The notes under the pieces are model-generated. The model was not told the origin of the DNA, did not search any database, and saw only the letters and a list, made by a program, of their open reading frames with translations. Made by a program: the position numbers and the translations under genes. This document shows positions 44,901-58,433 of a DNA stretch of 64,000 nt, in pieces. The number at the start of each line of letters is the position of its first letter. Position 1 is the first letter of the stretch. Origin of the DNA: Odiellus spinosus. Taxonomy: Eukaryota > Arthropoda > Arachnida > Opiliones > Phalangiidae. The stretch covers positions 10,100,183 through 10,164,182 of the forward strand of contig OY987238.1 in NCBI GenBank assembly GCA_963920705.1. The letters run 5' to 3'.

Positions 44901-45296
44901 CAGTGAATATATATAATTGAGAAGAGGGAGATTTTGAAGGGTGGTAGGATCTCCTCTCACGCGGAAAAGGGAGTTGTAACAAGGTAGGCTTTCCCGTCAC
45001 ACGCCCATACGCCTCTCTTTACCTACGCCTTAAAGAGAAGGTGAAAAGCAAAATTATCTTGCATTTCAAGTGATTTCTCATGGAAACCAAATTAAATTTG
45101 AGTATCATTTTCGGAAAGATAGGTAAAAATCGAATAAAAACATATATAAATATGAAATAGAAATAATTACCATAATTGTATAAAAAAATAGAGCCTACAG
45201 TTCTGTCACGAGAAATATTTGCTTTCGAGTGGTCTCTTTCGTGAAAATACTTAATTTTAGACTTATCGCTTATTACGCTCCATAAAAATTATTTTT
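41901..45296. other. non-coding interval
   Basis: No gene, RNA or well-bounded repeat in 3.4 kb. Short frames at 42094-42366 and 43774-44049 show no domain. The 45060-45150 piece matches family J in reverse. Confidence 0.4.
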
Positions 45297-45519
45297 CTTC
45301 CCCGTAAACGTTTGGAAAGCTCGACGCGATATTAGCACCACCTACTTAATTCCAATCTCAACCGCTAGAGAGGGAAATTTCAAATTCAGTATCTCGACCT
45401 TTTAGAGTTTTTAGATTTATTCCTCCCTCCTCGGGCGAAAGCTCTGACGACAAAACTTTCAGAACCACATACCAATCACAATATGCCTTGTTGTAAACTT
45501 GAAGCATGATTTACCTGTG
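45297..45519. repeat. family D right half
   Basis: Matches the second half of 34416-34842 (CTCAACCGCTAGAGAG, ACGACAAAACTTTCAG) and ends GCATGATTTACCTGTG. The left half is absent. Confidence 0.8.
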
Positions 45520-45682
45520 ATGATAATGAACACACAAACATGGTATAAATATATCATTTGCATATTCCTTTTTTAAATTTTTCATCTTCACTTTACTACT
45601 TAATTTGATACTGGTAACATCGTCACAGGTGTTGAATTAGCCATGACGCCATACCTTGTTCCCGCGCCCGTCTCTCTAGTCT

Positions 45683-45683
45683 C

Positions 45684-45714
<31 letters not shown>
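45683..45714. repeat. (CT)n microsatellite
   Basis: About 15 CT units. Confidence 0.9.
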
Positions 45715-47938
45715 ACACGTCATCGCCACGAATTGTAAACCAGGCACTCATAAATAATATAAGCAATTAATGTCCTTTTTTTATCGTTATACACGTCACT
45801 CCTGTAATGCCAAAACTGCGCGTGTAGTGACTCATGTATTGGTTACGTGTTTTCTATACCTTAGACATACACCAAACAACGCTACTTCTATTCCACCTCC
45901 GTAACAAGAACTAATTGATGGACAAATTTGGAGGTGGGCTTGAAGTTTGCAAAATTAGTTTCAGCTATAGGGCTGTCTGTAAAATATAGTTAAAATCAGT
46001 TAGAGTAGTCAGCGTTTGTAAAGCTTTGTTTTTTCTCTATTTATAACGAAATCCTTAATAATATAAAGTTCTGTAATGAAAACCAAAATTGGATTTTAGA
46101 AAACCCACTTTAAAAATTGGGCGTATGAATTAGCGTACGTCCTAAATTATGAGACTGTTAAAGTAATTAAATTTAAATAATTGAGAATGTTTGCATTAGT
46201 TTAATATTTATTTTATGGCATGGGATAGCTATAATAAATATTAAAAGTCAAGTTCATCAAATTTTAAGTTTACTTTACATCAAACCAATGAACCATATAA
46301 TAATTAACTTTGAATAATAATTTAACTTCTAAATATTTAGTTTGTTTGTTTAAAAGATATTTAATTTGAAATGAGATTGAATTAAATTTGAGTTAAGTCC
46401 CCGTACGTTTTAAGATAAAACCAAAAATTGGTTTAATTATATTTTAAACTTTTTTATTTTATCTCAAATCTTTTCCATAATTCGTCTCAAATTTCTCCAA
46501 TACCTTTTAAAATATCTGAAAATTCTTTTGCATTTTTAATTCGTTTGAAATCAACGTCGAAACATCATTGTCTAGAAACATCACCTCGCGTTGTTCGTGA
46601 TTCTAAGGAAAATATAGGGATAATATAATGCTTCAAACCTAGAAGTGTTTTGTTTTGGGAACTGGGGGTGTGAACTATTTTCGTTGGGAAAGAAGAGACA
46701 TTCCTCCTGGGTTTCCTTTCGCCATCGAGGGAATTAAGTAGAATATAAATATCGTCAGAAAGTTCGGAAGTCGAAGAGAAGGAATCCCTAACCTTGAAGT
46801 TTTCTCAACAAAGCTAATATTTGAAAAGAGAATATATATAATGAGGAAAGGACTTTTAAGATTATCGTGCCTGAAAGTTAGCTAGGCTATTAGCTTGCCT
46901 GGGGTAAACCATTTTCTAAAGCAAACACTGCACACGGAATGAATTCTTGTTCAAGAGTGACTAAAATAACAAAACGGTCGAGTCTAGCCGTTACGTAAAT
47001 AATGGTTACCAAACCAAGACGCTTAAAGGCGCTTGAAGTTAAATCCTAGTTAATGAAGTACACCTACAACATTCGCAAACACAACATTGGTGTATGGGTA
47101 ATATTTTTCGTTTATTAGTATGATTAAAAACACATATTAATTTTTTTAACTTAATTTGCAATTTATTTAACTTAATTTGCAATTTAGGCTTTGAATATAG
47201 CGTTTTAATAGTATAATAAAACTTAAAATATATTCCATTGGCCTTACTTCAAAGAAGAATGTGTTCCAAGTTTCAATTATAGGCGCTATTTCTTTCAATG
47301 GTAGCTATACTATTTTGCACTAACGGCAGCTGCTTTGTGCTTTAAGTACTGCGCAGTAATCCGTTTCCGCTTTTCATTACAAATACCGGAATCCGTCAGT
47401 TATATTCGCTCTCCCATATTGGAGAGAGCTTGTCCTAAGTCCAATTTCCAACTGGCTAATACTTTCCGCGCGTCGACTTCAGGTAATTCGAGCTCCTTTA
47501 TGGTTTCACGTTGTTTTGCCCCAACTTATTGTTTTTCCTAGTCACGTGCGATAGTAATACAACGCCCGAAGCATTCAGCTGTTGGAATTTAATTGTTTTC
47601 CCAGACATACATAAAGTTCTCGCGTGCCCCTATCCCTACTTTGATATTTTATTAAATTCTGATTCATGCCTTCGTTGCCACGTTAGCAACAATTCCTTTT
47701 TGACCGTAATAAGAAGTTTAATATTGCGTATCATTACGCCTAAGATTTTTACATATTGTTAAATCATCTTGAATAGAAGTGTGTATTTGCTTTTAATAAA
47801 AGTTTGGCTCGAAATAACCAGAAGAAATAGTGGATATGTAAATTTATCTTTTCACATTGATATACATGTTTATGTAAGTGTCCCATAACCTTGACAGGCC
47901 ATCTTGGGATAAAACCATATGATTTAAAGACAAAGAGG
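45715..47938. other. non-coding interval
   Basis: No gene recognised. The 47690-47760 stretch has a family E-like motif (GAAGTTTAATATTGCGTAT). Frames at 47335-47541 and 47511-47762 are without domains. Confidence 0.4.
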
Positions 47939-48317
47939 AAAAAAAAAAAAAAAAAAAAAATCCAAAAATTCAAAACGGTCGAGATACGGAATTTGAAATT
48001 GCCCTCTCTAGCGGTTGAGATTAGAACTAAGTAGGCGGTGCTAATATTGTGCCGAACTTTCTAGACGTTTACGGGGGTGAAAATGTATTGACGGAAAACA
48101 ACTCTCCCCCTCTCTCTCGCGAAACGAAGGAGCGTGTCTCGCCAGGCAGTCGCGATTTCGTGTCTGATTTACTCTATAAAGAATATACTGGGCTTGGCCA
48201 CCTTTTTGTAGAAATTTCGGAATATTTAGGGTGAAACCATGAACTGAGAAAATCGGACTCATTTCATTGTCACCCGCAGTATGTCGTCTTATAAACTTGA
48301 AGGATGATATACTTGTG
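47939..48317. repeat. family D element with poly(A) at a truncated end
   Basis: It starts at a 22-base A run (47939-47960), then AAACGGTCGAGATACGG. It runs through the CGAAACGAAGGAGCGTG middle and ends AAACTTGAAGGATGATAT then ACTTGTG. Its orientation matches 58434-58869. The left terminal inverted repeat is missing. Confidence 0.8.
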
Positions 48318-50752
48318 GTGTAATAGAATAATTTGTTGTCAGCAGGGTGTCAATTTTTGTGTTCTTCCTTCCACTCTGTGACTTTGTTTTAAGATCTTTA
48401 ATAAAAACTATATCGAACCCAGAGGAGTAGAGGTGATTGGCCTCGCGTGTTTGGATATAATATAGGATTACCATGTATCTTTCCTTTTACCAGCTTATAG
48501 GCGTAGTACCTTCTTTCCTGGAATACTTTATACGCATTAGCGCCCTTTTCACAGTCACACAAACTCCCAAATACAATCGCCAAGTTATCTTTCGATCGTG
48601 TATAATTCTTTTCTGTAAATGGTTCCTTTAGAAGCGAGCCGCGCGCCGCCTTTGCTTAAGATTTATGGAGACGTGAGAGAGTTTTAACTTTCAAAGTACT
48701 GGAAAAGCTTCCAGTGTTTATTCAATCTGTTTAAAACGAAGTTCGAGCTAGTTTTCCCTCCGAAAGTTTCTCAATAGTTTTAACCCAGCCGACGATTAGA
48801 AATGCTTTTCGTTTTAAGAGAAATACAGAACCGTATTATAGTCCATAGTCATTACTACAAATTTGCGGACGAGACGTTATGTTTCAATTTAAAGAAGTTA
48901 TAATTTTTTTTTCTTTGCTGTTTAAAATTTAAAATACGTTTTAAATATTTAATTGGGGGGGGGGGGGCTTTCCACATGTTTTTCAAATGCTACTTTTACT
49001 AATAAAAATCACCCGACTCCACTGGCGGCGAAACGTCAAATATTGTATATATATTAAGCCAAGGCTTAGCGAGCTAAATAAGTTTCAATTATTTAAGTTA
49101 TGTGTACCTTTATAAAACTGACGAATCTTGCGAAAAATATTTAGTGCATTGTTTATATTCTCTTCTTGAATAATTAAATAATTTTTAGGAAATTTTTGTT
49201 GGCTGAAGTGGAAAATTTCGCGTGTAGCAGAAAAATTTAAATGAAAAAATTCTGTGAATAACGCAATCTAATTGGTGCCAACATTCGTTAGTTCGAATGT
49301 CGCCGTAATCACAGATACGGCGCTGAATATAAAAAATAGACAATTAGACCCTAGTATGATTAAACTTAAGTTAAAAGTTTTTTAAACAAGTGCCTTCCAT
49401 TCATAAGCTTGCTTTAATGGGAGATGCATAGAAAGCTGTGCATTTGTAAAATATGTTAATATATAATTTCATAATATTCTTTCGCGCAATAAACAACAAT
49501 AATTATAATAATAATATACGAATTTCAAATTTGTTTTTTACATTTAATAATTTCTCTTGAACTTATCATGATCGCCGGTTCGGTTTTCAAAGTAGCTGCT
49601 CGGTGGCGCTTGTCCGCAAAGGCGGGTTTTAGCCGTTATCTTTTCTGACCCATCTGAATGAGCAGTAATATATAAATTCAAGCCCTGTATATCCAGAAGG
49701 CTCGTAAAATTGAGCGCCGTTTTCGAAGGGCACTCTTTACGCCCGTTTCGAACCGGCTTTTCCCAAACTTCTCTTATCCAAGCCGCAATTATTTATCTTT
49801 TCAAAGGGATGATGAAGAAAAATCTTCATGATCAATATCCAAACCATAATTAAGCTACAACCTCATTAATTCTAATCATATTTAAAGTTTGGCTGTCACT
49901 AATTGTTTTCGAATGTGTAATTTTTTAGTTCATACATATTATTAATTCTCCATTATCAAAATTTTATAGTTCTAGGTTTACCCGTTTTTAAGAAACTTCA
50001 AAATTTAGATGCCAAAAATATATAGATTTAAGTTTTTTCTACTTTATTTATTCTGAATCTTAATTAACGACTAGTTAATTAGCTCTCTGGCTGATTTGTA
50101 AGAGTTTTAAATTTATATTTTTAGTTTTAATTTTAATTATTTATGTATTTAATTATATATTAGATATTTTTTAAAGTTTTAATGATTTTTCCAAATATTT
50201 TAAACTCGTGAAAAATTCGTTACATCCTCATCAGTAAAGCTCATTTAAAAAAATTAAATTACAATCATATTGAATGGTTTTAAACGAAATTTGGACAATA
50301 TTTCATTATCTCTTTAAGGTACCACCCTTATACCCCGTAATACCCAAGACCGTAGTTAGGGCTAAAGATTTTCTCCCTCGCTTTTTCTTACATAAGCCAA
50401 GTAGACTTATTGCCTCATATATTAAACTTGATAGGAAATTTTTCCATTTTTTTTTTTATTTATTATTATTATTTTTTATTTTTTTATTTCAAAAGTACTG
50501 GTAAATTGAGTTCTTGGAAACATTTCTTCACCATCAGTTCTCCCCCTGTTACTATCGGTAATGACATTTTGAAAAGTTGTTGCGTGTGTATACTCATATT
50601 GGTTTTAGAGTTTCTCTGTATGTCAGAAGAAGAAAAACGAGAAGTAATCGCTCTTGTTTTTATTTTTATTTTTTTGCTGTAACTCTATAGTAATCAACGT
50701 TTGTTTTTATCGAGGGGAACGGAACTCTTGAATTCGGTTTACACCTGAATTC
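48318..50752. other. non-coding interval
   Basis: No gene recognised. A 13-base G run lies at 48955-48967. Confidence 0.4.
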
Positions 50753-50760
50753 ACTGGAGC

Positions 50761-51097
50761 CAGAAGCCGATGAAACCCTCCTTTGAAGTCTACTACTCCA
50801 ATGTTCCATATAGCGCTCCTCTCTGTATGGGTAAAATTCCCAATTTTACGAGTTAGAAGGGGTCCTACTTCATCCCCCCTGTCTACGGAAAATTGGAAAT
50901 TCTCTCTCTCCACAAACGACGACGTTTTTTGGACGAACTCCAAGGCTGCTAGAGATATTCGCTCGACGAGCTCCCGCTCCGAAAACATCTACCGTTAGGA
51001 GGCGTACGAATCGCGCCTTTTGAGAATAACCCATACAGAGAGGGGTAGACAAGACCCGGGAGTAATAGACTTCAAAGGAGGGTTTCATCGGCTTCTA
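50761..51097. repeat. family C inverted-repeat element, copy 3
   Basis: 337 bp, flanked by CTGGAGC (50754-50760 and 51098-51104). The last base of the right end is A rather than G. The middle holds TTTTACGAGTTAGAAGGGG and GAGATATTCGCTCGACGA. Confidence 0.9.
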
Positions 51098-51104
51098 CTG
51101 GAGC

Positions 51105-52610
51105 TCATATTCTTGTTTGGTAGTAGTTTTGGCAAGAGTTTTACACCTAGGTTCTCAAATAACTGCCCCCTCGGTATGAATGTAATGAGAGTTAAAATAT
51201 TGATGTAAACTACATCAAAATCTAGAGTTCTTAAGCGTTCTCTAACGTCAAACATTGGCAAAAGCAGTCAACTAAGAAAATCACGTTCTTGTATGCCTTT
51301 TATCCATCCATTACATTTGAACAGTTTCAAAACGTTTCGCTACAGTCGTGTGAACAGGAAGCCGTCTTTTCTCTAATCGATTTGATTCGATTTCTCTAAA
51401 CTGCTTCGGGAACCAGTTTCATACCGATTCAGTTTCACCAACCGATAGATGAAGTTACGAAAAATCGGATTTGAATATCGGTTTGATTTTACCTTTTCAA
51501 TTCGATTAAGAAATGCTTTTGTTTGATTTTGCCTCTGTTTGCCTTTAGAGGACTCTTATAAACCCTAGATTTTGATATATAATTTCATCTGCTAGGACAG
51601 GTACCAAGTTTTAAAGTCCTAGATTAAGTTATTCGCGATGAGGGATACGTTTACACCATTTTAAAATTTAACCAATTTAAATTATTTCATAGAAAAATAA
51701 GCTTCTATAATTGATAGATTCCAAGAGCTGGTCTGCAGTCTTTAAAAATAAGCACACTCACAATTAAAAAGAATGAACACACGAAAACAAAAGATCTGCC
51801 TTTGTATTTCCTTAGGTTTTCGATTAAATTAGAAAAATTAGGGACATGACCAATTAAATTTGGAACTTCTTTCTTCCTCGGTAATCACCCTTCCGTTCTG
51901 AAACTTAACACTTCAAATATAAACCGCGGCATTTAATCCATTTTATCTTGACGCGACATGTACTAAATCTCTCTCCCCGTGCAATCTCGATTAAGAGAAT
52001 CCGTTAATAATTCAACATGTATCAGATACCCCCTACCCACTTTAAGTGCAATATAAAATCTAGTACGTGTCTTCTACCCGGATTCAACACTCAATTCTCT
52101 AGTTCAATTATAACTCCGGATAAAGGTGCCTCAATCGTCATTGAACCCCGTTGACAAACCCCCCTTATAGCTCCTCAAGTCCACGGATTCATTCGCAAGT
52201 ACCAAAGATACCAGGCTATCAAATCCTTCTATCTATTTGATGTAAATACCTTTCAATGTGTTGAAAATTAGGAGTGAACGTTATTGAATCGGCATCGTTT
52301 AAGGCGATAGTTACAGGATTTTTTTAAGTATATACACCATTTGATAGGTTTATATAAAAATTATGGTATGGGGGTTTCGTGAACATTTTCTTTAATAGGG
52401 TTTACGATTTTTATTAGATGGCCCTGCGAACAGTCGTCGAGATTTAGGTTCAATTCAGTTCAATTCTGGGCAATTGATATTGAACGACCTTAGCTTAAAA
52501 TAATTTATACACGAGTGTAACCATATACGTGTCACTGTTTTAGAAAAACTTAATTTTTTTGGACCAATATGTTCTGCAAAATCTCAAATCTTATCAGTCC
52601 TTCCTAAACC
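51105..52610. other. non-coding interval between two family C copies
   Basis: No gene recognised. Confidence 0.45.
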
Positions 52611-52617
52611 ATGCTAT

Positions 52618-52954
52618 CAGAAGCCGATGAAACCCTCCTTTGAAGTCTATTACTCCCGGGTCTTGTCTACCCCTCTCTGTATGGGTTATTCTCAAAAGGC
52701 GCGATTCGTACGCCTCCTAACGGTAGATGTTTTCGGAGGGGGAGTTCGTCGAGCGAATATCTCTAGCAGCCTTGGAGTTCGTCCAAAAACGTCGCCGTTT
52801 GTGGAGAGAGATTATTTCCAATTTTCCGTAGACAGGGGGGGATGAAGTAGGACCCCTTCTAACTCGTAAAATTGGGAATTTTACCCATACAGAGAGGAGC
52901 GCTATATGGAACATTGGAGTAGTAGACTTCAAAGGAGGGTTTCATCGGCTTCTG
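52618..52954. repeat. family C inverted-repeat element, copy 4, opposite orientation
   Basis: 337 bp, flanked by ATGCTAT (52611-52617 and 52955-52961). It is the reverse complement of copy 3 with few differences, 1.5 kb away. Confidence 0.92.
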
Positions 52955-52961
52955 ATGCTAT

Positions 52962-54484
52962 TATTAACAAAAACAATTGACGTTCCTTAGCCAATGACAG
53001 AAGTTCGAATTAGATTTAAAATCACGCGAATCAACATGAAATTTTGCGAATCAATAGAGATTTTCAATCTGTTTTAGAAAGGTAAAAATGGTAAATATCG
53101 GGGTGTACTGTAGAGGTCATTAGTCCAAAGAATGTAAATAATCGGTTGAAAAGTCGATTTGATCATTTGAAACGGTTTGAAAACTAAGATTAAATCACTC
53201 GAATTCACAATGAAACCATTCCGAATTGCCATAAATTCACAGACTCAAATGAAATCACAGAAAACCCCCATGAAATCAGTGAAATTATTCTGAATCTGGA
53301 ATTATGGGTGTTAAATGTTTTCTTGAGTGGCTAGCCCTTCAAGACGTTCCTCCTCCGAAAGAGATATTCAATATTATTAATTATCCAGGCAAAATTATCC
53401 CAGAAACATTTTTAAGTACGACACCAGTGTAACTTAGAGATGGTTTCAATAATTAAAAAAAAAATGGTTTCACTATCCATTTAAACTACGTCCGAGATTC
53501 AAAATCTATAAACGCCAACTCAAGCTATAAATTCCAGGAAGGAACACGAGGATAGCTCACTATATCAAGTCGATCAAGACGACATCTCGGTGAACGTGAC
53601 TGACATCCCGGTGAGGGAAGGGGGATAACATCAGCTAGCGCGGGAAGACTGTATAACGGCTTACAACTCCGTTGATGGGAGGAAAGCCGAGCGATATAGG
53701 GTCCTTCCTTAATCGGAGGAGATAGAGAGGGGGAAATCTTCGTGGCTAGATTTATTGGGCAGCTTTCAAACCACAAATTTCCTATGACAAGAAGTAATAG
53801 AACTAGTTGAGAAACGTTACGAGCTCTACTTTGGAAAACTGATGAAATTGAATCACGTATATATATTCCACTCTTACAACCCACTCCATGTCAATCCATT
53901 CTTCATTGTCGACGAAATAGCGCCCATCCAAAACGATGTTAAAAATAAATTGATCCAGCTAGGCCTCTTTCGAGGAATAATATTAATATTATTTTAAATT
54001 AATGGGATACAAGTTTTAAATCAAAACAGTACAGTGAAATTCCAAACTATTTGCGTTAATCTAAGTCTAAATTATCATATATTTTCATCCACTATTTTTT
54101 TTTTTTTTTTTATAAATTTAGTCCATATATAATTGAGTGACAGTGAGGGTAATGTATCCTTCATCTATGACGTTGAAGTTAATGGTTTAACTTTTTAGTT
54201 TAAAGTTATTATACACTTTGAAACTTTTTCGACCTAATGTCATTCTAGCGTGAAATTAAATAGGAATTTTTGAGCTTCAACTCCGTACGCATTGATAAGA
54301 CGTCACCTGACCAAATTCCATTTGAATAGTTTTTGGCTCTAGTGGCAAATGAGATGGGGTTTCTGTTTCAGGCGTTTTACCCTCTGGTAGATGATTGATC
54401 TTTTTCTATCGTGTCAATTCTTAATTATTATTTTCGGCAAACACCCGTGTCGGCTTCTCTATCTTGTCTAACGAAACCAAGATT
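52962..54484. other. non-coding interval
   Basis: A 119-codon minus frame (53525-53884) includes a hydrophobic stretch (VLLLLVIGNLWF) but no recognised domain; treated as chance. Confidence 0.4.
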
Positions 54485-54720
54485 TTAAATCATCTTTTTA
54501 TTCGTTATTTTGAATTTTTTTATCCGAACGTATAACGCGGATAATATTCTAAGATAAGGCCATTTTTGGATAAAGACGGATATGGATTACGTTTTTTACT
54601 TTATCTTCGAATAAGTTAACTCGAATGAAAAATTGTATATTTTTATTCAAATTGATAATATACATCAGAATTTAGTAGATTTTATTCAATTAATAAAAAT
54701 TATACGATTTCCGAGCTTTA
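54485..54720 (-). repeat. family F repeat, reverse copy
   Basis: Reverse complement of 36745-36985 with moderate divergence. It shows CGAACGTATAACGCGG, GGCCATTTTTGGAT and TTATCTTCGAATAAGTTAAC. Confidence 0.75.
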
Positions 54721-55253
54721 ATAATTAGTATTATCAATTATTGAATACGTAAAAGCTACAAATATTAAATATGTATTTTGGTATATATTTAAAAACGAAA
54801 ATCCCTCGAAGAAACCTTTAATGATTTCTTGACAAAATATTTAACTAAAACACTAAGAAAAACCCCTTTAAAGATTTCATAATAATAATTTATTTCTTAC
54901 GCTCCGTAACCTTCAACTTTATACCGGTACAATTTAAATTTCTATGGGAGTTTTATTTCTATTCAATAGTTGTACTGGTATTCCAGTCATAATAAGCCCA
55001 AACGTTTTCAAGTCGTGATATTTTTCGCCCTTGATATAAGGAGAACGTGCAGACATTATTCAATGGTACGCCAAAAGTTTTGAAGGGCGGCAACCAGGAT
55101 CTAACAAAAAAAATACCTTAAAAAAATGGCATTGTCCCCCTGCAGTTTATTAACTCGAAAAACGAGTCTTTTTTTAAGTGGACCGTCCGTATTGTAGATT
55201 GAACCTTTACATAAAACTACTTCCGTTTTTTACTTCCGCTATAATAATTCCTT
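54721..55253. other. non-coding interval
   Basis: AT-rich, nothing recognised. Confidence 0.45.
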
Positions 55254-55330
55254 TTAAAGGAAAGAAGAATGAAATGATTAAAAATAGAATCAGCATGTCA
55301 ATTAGAACTTTCCAAGATAAAATTTCGTTC

Positions 55331-55428
55331 AATATTTGTTTGTATTTTTTTACTGTTGGATTGTGCCTATTTAAACGATAAAGAATCGATAAAAAATCAA
55401 TTGTTTTTAGGTTGCATTCTCCCTTTAA
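55331..55428. repeat. family A right-end fragment
   Basis: ACTGTTGGATTGTGCC, TTTAAACGATAAAGAATCG and GTTGCATTCTCCCTTTAA. A degraded left end may lie at 55254 (TTTAAAGGAAAGAAGAATG), which would make an internally deleted copy. Confidence 0.7.
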
Positions 55429-56700
55429 GAGAAACTGGAAGTAGTTATAGGAGACGTAGCTTTTTTTGATCCACACTTCAATCATTCCGGTTTTATATCG
55501 AAGGGGTTATAACTCAAAAAAACGAAAGGAAAAAAACTTTTTATTTTCATCACCGCTTTGCCCGTTGAAGAATGAAGTGTTTGCTAGCGTCCGAGGGACG
55601 TCATTTAGGATAGAGGACTCAGGCGGAAAGTTAAGGCGTGAGATAAAAAGAGGGGCAGAAATGATAAAAGGGGGCGATCGCCCAACTCCTTTTTTCTATT
55701 ACATCCCATGCACGCGCAGCTGTATATAAAATGGAAGGAGGAGAAATTTTGTTCAAGAAGCAAAGCTGAATTTAGTGAGATTGAACTATAACTTTGTAAA
55801 GAATCAAAATTATATTGAAACTTAACCCATTTTTTTTTATCGAATTTAAATACATTTCAAGCATGTAACCGCAAATTTATTTCAAACCACTATTCTTTAT
55901 TTTGAATATTTGTGAATTATTTTTTTAAATATTTTTTTTAAATCCTTTTTTACGTTTTTTTAACTTTTGCGTACGCACTGGTTTGATCCTTAATACGTAT
56001 AAATGCACTTTTTTGAGAAATGCGAACCAAAACTCATTTTTGTATAATATAAAACGTGCCTAGCACCCTTCCGTCTCTTTCGGGGTTTTGTTTTTTATTT
56101 TAAAAAATGTTTGGTTATTGAAAACTCTTGCCTTATATACTTCATTCGCCTTAGCCTCGTGAACACCGAGTAAAGTTTTCTGTCTAAAAAACTTACATTT
56201 TTCTTTTTTCTTTTCTTTTTCAATCTTCCAGAGAAGAATTCTGAATCGAGCTATATTTCTCCAAGTATGAGAAAAAGTGGACTTCGAAAATAGTCTCAAC
56301 GTGAGCTTCGTGGGATTGTCCGCTGTTTGAAAATATAAAGAAAAGTTCGGCATAGAGACGAAATATTTCTTTTTGGCAAATAAAAGGCAAATGGAAATCC
56401 TTCTCGTCACGCGTTTGTTGTCGACTGCCAAAATGAGAAAAAGCTAGTGGCATCTTCTGCAGCGTCGAGTTGGTAAGTGATAAAATCCGATGTGTTTATT
56501 GTGTGTGTGAGTATATTCAGACAGAGCAGTCTCTTCTCTTAAGTCGGGTGCACACTGACCTCGCAACTGTTTTTCGCTTGTAAATTTTGCTTAGGGATAT
56601 GCGCGAATCATGTCAGGAAAGTCCCATAGAAATTTATTACGCAATGACATTTTTAACCTAAAACGAAAAATCGTGTGCTAAAGCGTACGACTTGTTGTTT
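55429..56700. other. non-coding interval
   Basis: A 123-codon minus frame (56060-56431) is Lys/Phe-rich without recognised domain. No gene called. Confidence 0.4.
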
Positions 56701-56702
56701 AC

Positions 56703-57025
56703 TAATAGCGAATTCCATTAGAACACTCTCAGAGTGCTCTAAATCTCGTTTAAAACCCATTTTGCTCTTGCCCTTGCTCACTAAAGAGCATCGAGCAGTA
56801 GAACGTAAAATTTTAAAATGATTACATCCTCCAATGAAATCAGTGCTCTTTTTTCGTTGCTATCTCGAAAAAGATAGACCAATAGAAGATATGCTCTATT
56901 TTCCCAGTGGAACGTAAAAAACATAACTATATAGCCAATGATCTGATTGGCCCAACGGAATATAAAACATGCTCTTAGAGAGATTTTGCTTGCTCTAGAC
57001 TCTAGAGCAACCAGTAGAAATAGCT
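56703..57025. repeat. weak inverted-repeat region with GCTCT motifs
   Basis: The left side (ATAGCGAATTCCATTAG, TGCTCTAAATCTCG) loosely pairs with the right side (GAGATTTTGCTTGCTC, CCAGTAGAAATAGC). The piece CAGTAGAACGTAAAA recurs as CAGTGGAACGTAAAA. Possibly an old inverted-repeat element. Confidence 0.3.
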
Positions 57026-58426
57026 ATATTACACGCATCAATTTTAGAGAAAATTTATTTCGCGTAGTGGCTGGATCAAATGTCAAGTTGTATACTATCT
57101 ATGTTTCGCCGTTGTGTAGGGTTTATTTCGCTTAAAACGCACAATCGATTTCTCAGGCATTAAATAATAAAAGCCGGTTCTAAGAAGCAATATCCTCTTC
57201 AGGTCGTTGGCTGATTTTCAGGTCCCTTTAATCCGCATTAAAATGGATTGTGGCTATCCGACCGCGTCCCTAGGGACTTAGTTTTTCCGTTACTCTCACT
57301 GTTAATCTTTAGTGTGCATTAGTCTTTATTCTCATCGATCTGTTAGTAAGCGACGTGCGAGAGCTTATTTTCTTTCTTCTCAATATCGTTCTGTATATTA
57401 CGAGTTAAGTTTACATTTCCGCCAGTCCTATGACATTTTTTATTCGACTCTAAAAGTATTACTATTCACGCCAGTGTCGACGGTATTTTATTTAATTTCC
57501 AATCGATTTAGTACCGATTATTAATAGGTTTACACACAGAAATATCTTTTTATACCCACTATAGATATTTTACAATATAGGGAACTCTCTTTAGTAGGAA
57601 TGGGACATCAAACTTGGGGAAAGTATGCTTTAAAAGAAGCGTAAATTGAACGTAAAAATAATCAAAATGAAACTTTTATAACTAGGGTGTATAAAGGGAT
57701 TTTAAAACATAAGAAATGTTAAACAATGGTTCAAATCGTGTGTAATTGAGAGTACATGGTGTCCCTCAAAAAGGTGCTCAAATGGGCTAAGTAAACCTCT
57801 AAAACACGAACGATTGGAACGTTAAAATACGCAAAATTAAGGCTTACATTAATTTCAAACACATTTTGTTTGGTAAAAAAAAATATATATATATTTTGCC
57901 CCTGATTGTGGGCTTTTCCGTGAATACTGAAGCTGTGTAAGTGGAACACTTCTACAGGCGTATTTCTTTCTAGATTGGTGGGGAATGGCAGTTTTAATTG
58001 CGTAACTTTATGATTAGATTTTAAATACTATATTTGATTAGTTATAATTACCTTTAATTATAATATATATTTAATTGTGGGCTACCATAAAATGCAGTGT
58101 TTCTGTGGGTATTACAAATATTTAAAAAGCTCGAATAATATAGAAATAAACAGTATATCACCCATAGGGATTTTATTACAAAATTATTTATATAGCAGGA
58201 AGAGTAAAATTTAAAAAAGCATCATTATATATGTCTATATATCAAAAGCGTTTTTTTAGTCATTTCCCCCCGGAAACATATTTACTAAATCATAAAAAAT
58301 ATGAAAGAAAAATGAAATATTTAATATTTTACTAGCGTTATTTCCAATATTTCCAAGAAGGATTTTTTTCTTTGATTTTTCATTTTTAAAAATCAATATT
58401 TTCTTCCTCTGAAAGAACTTAAGAAA
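57026..58426. other. non-coding interval
   Basis: No gene recognised. Confidence 0.4.
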
Positions 58427-58433
58427 CTTATAT

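Noticed and set aside
44950-45000. AGTTGTAACAAGGTAGG resembles the 3' end of small-subunit rRNA (GTCGTAACAAGGT).
   Set aside because: Only about a dozen bases agree, and the surrounding sequence shows no conserved rRNA helices.
53525-53884. 119-codon minus-strand frame with a hydrophobic stretch.
   Set aside because: Single hydrophobic run without family resemblance; no supporting context.
56060-56431. 123-codon minus-strand frame as a gene.
   Set aside because: Lys/Phe-rich residues expected from A/T-rich DNA; no domain.
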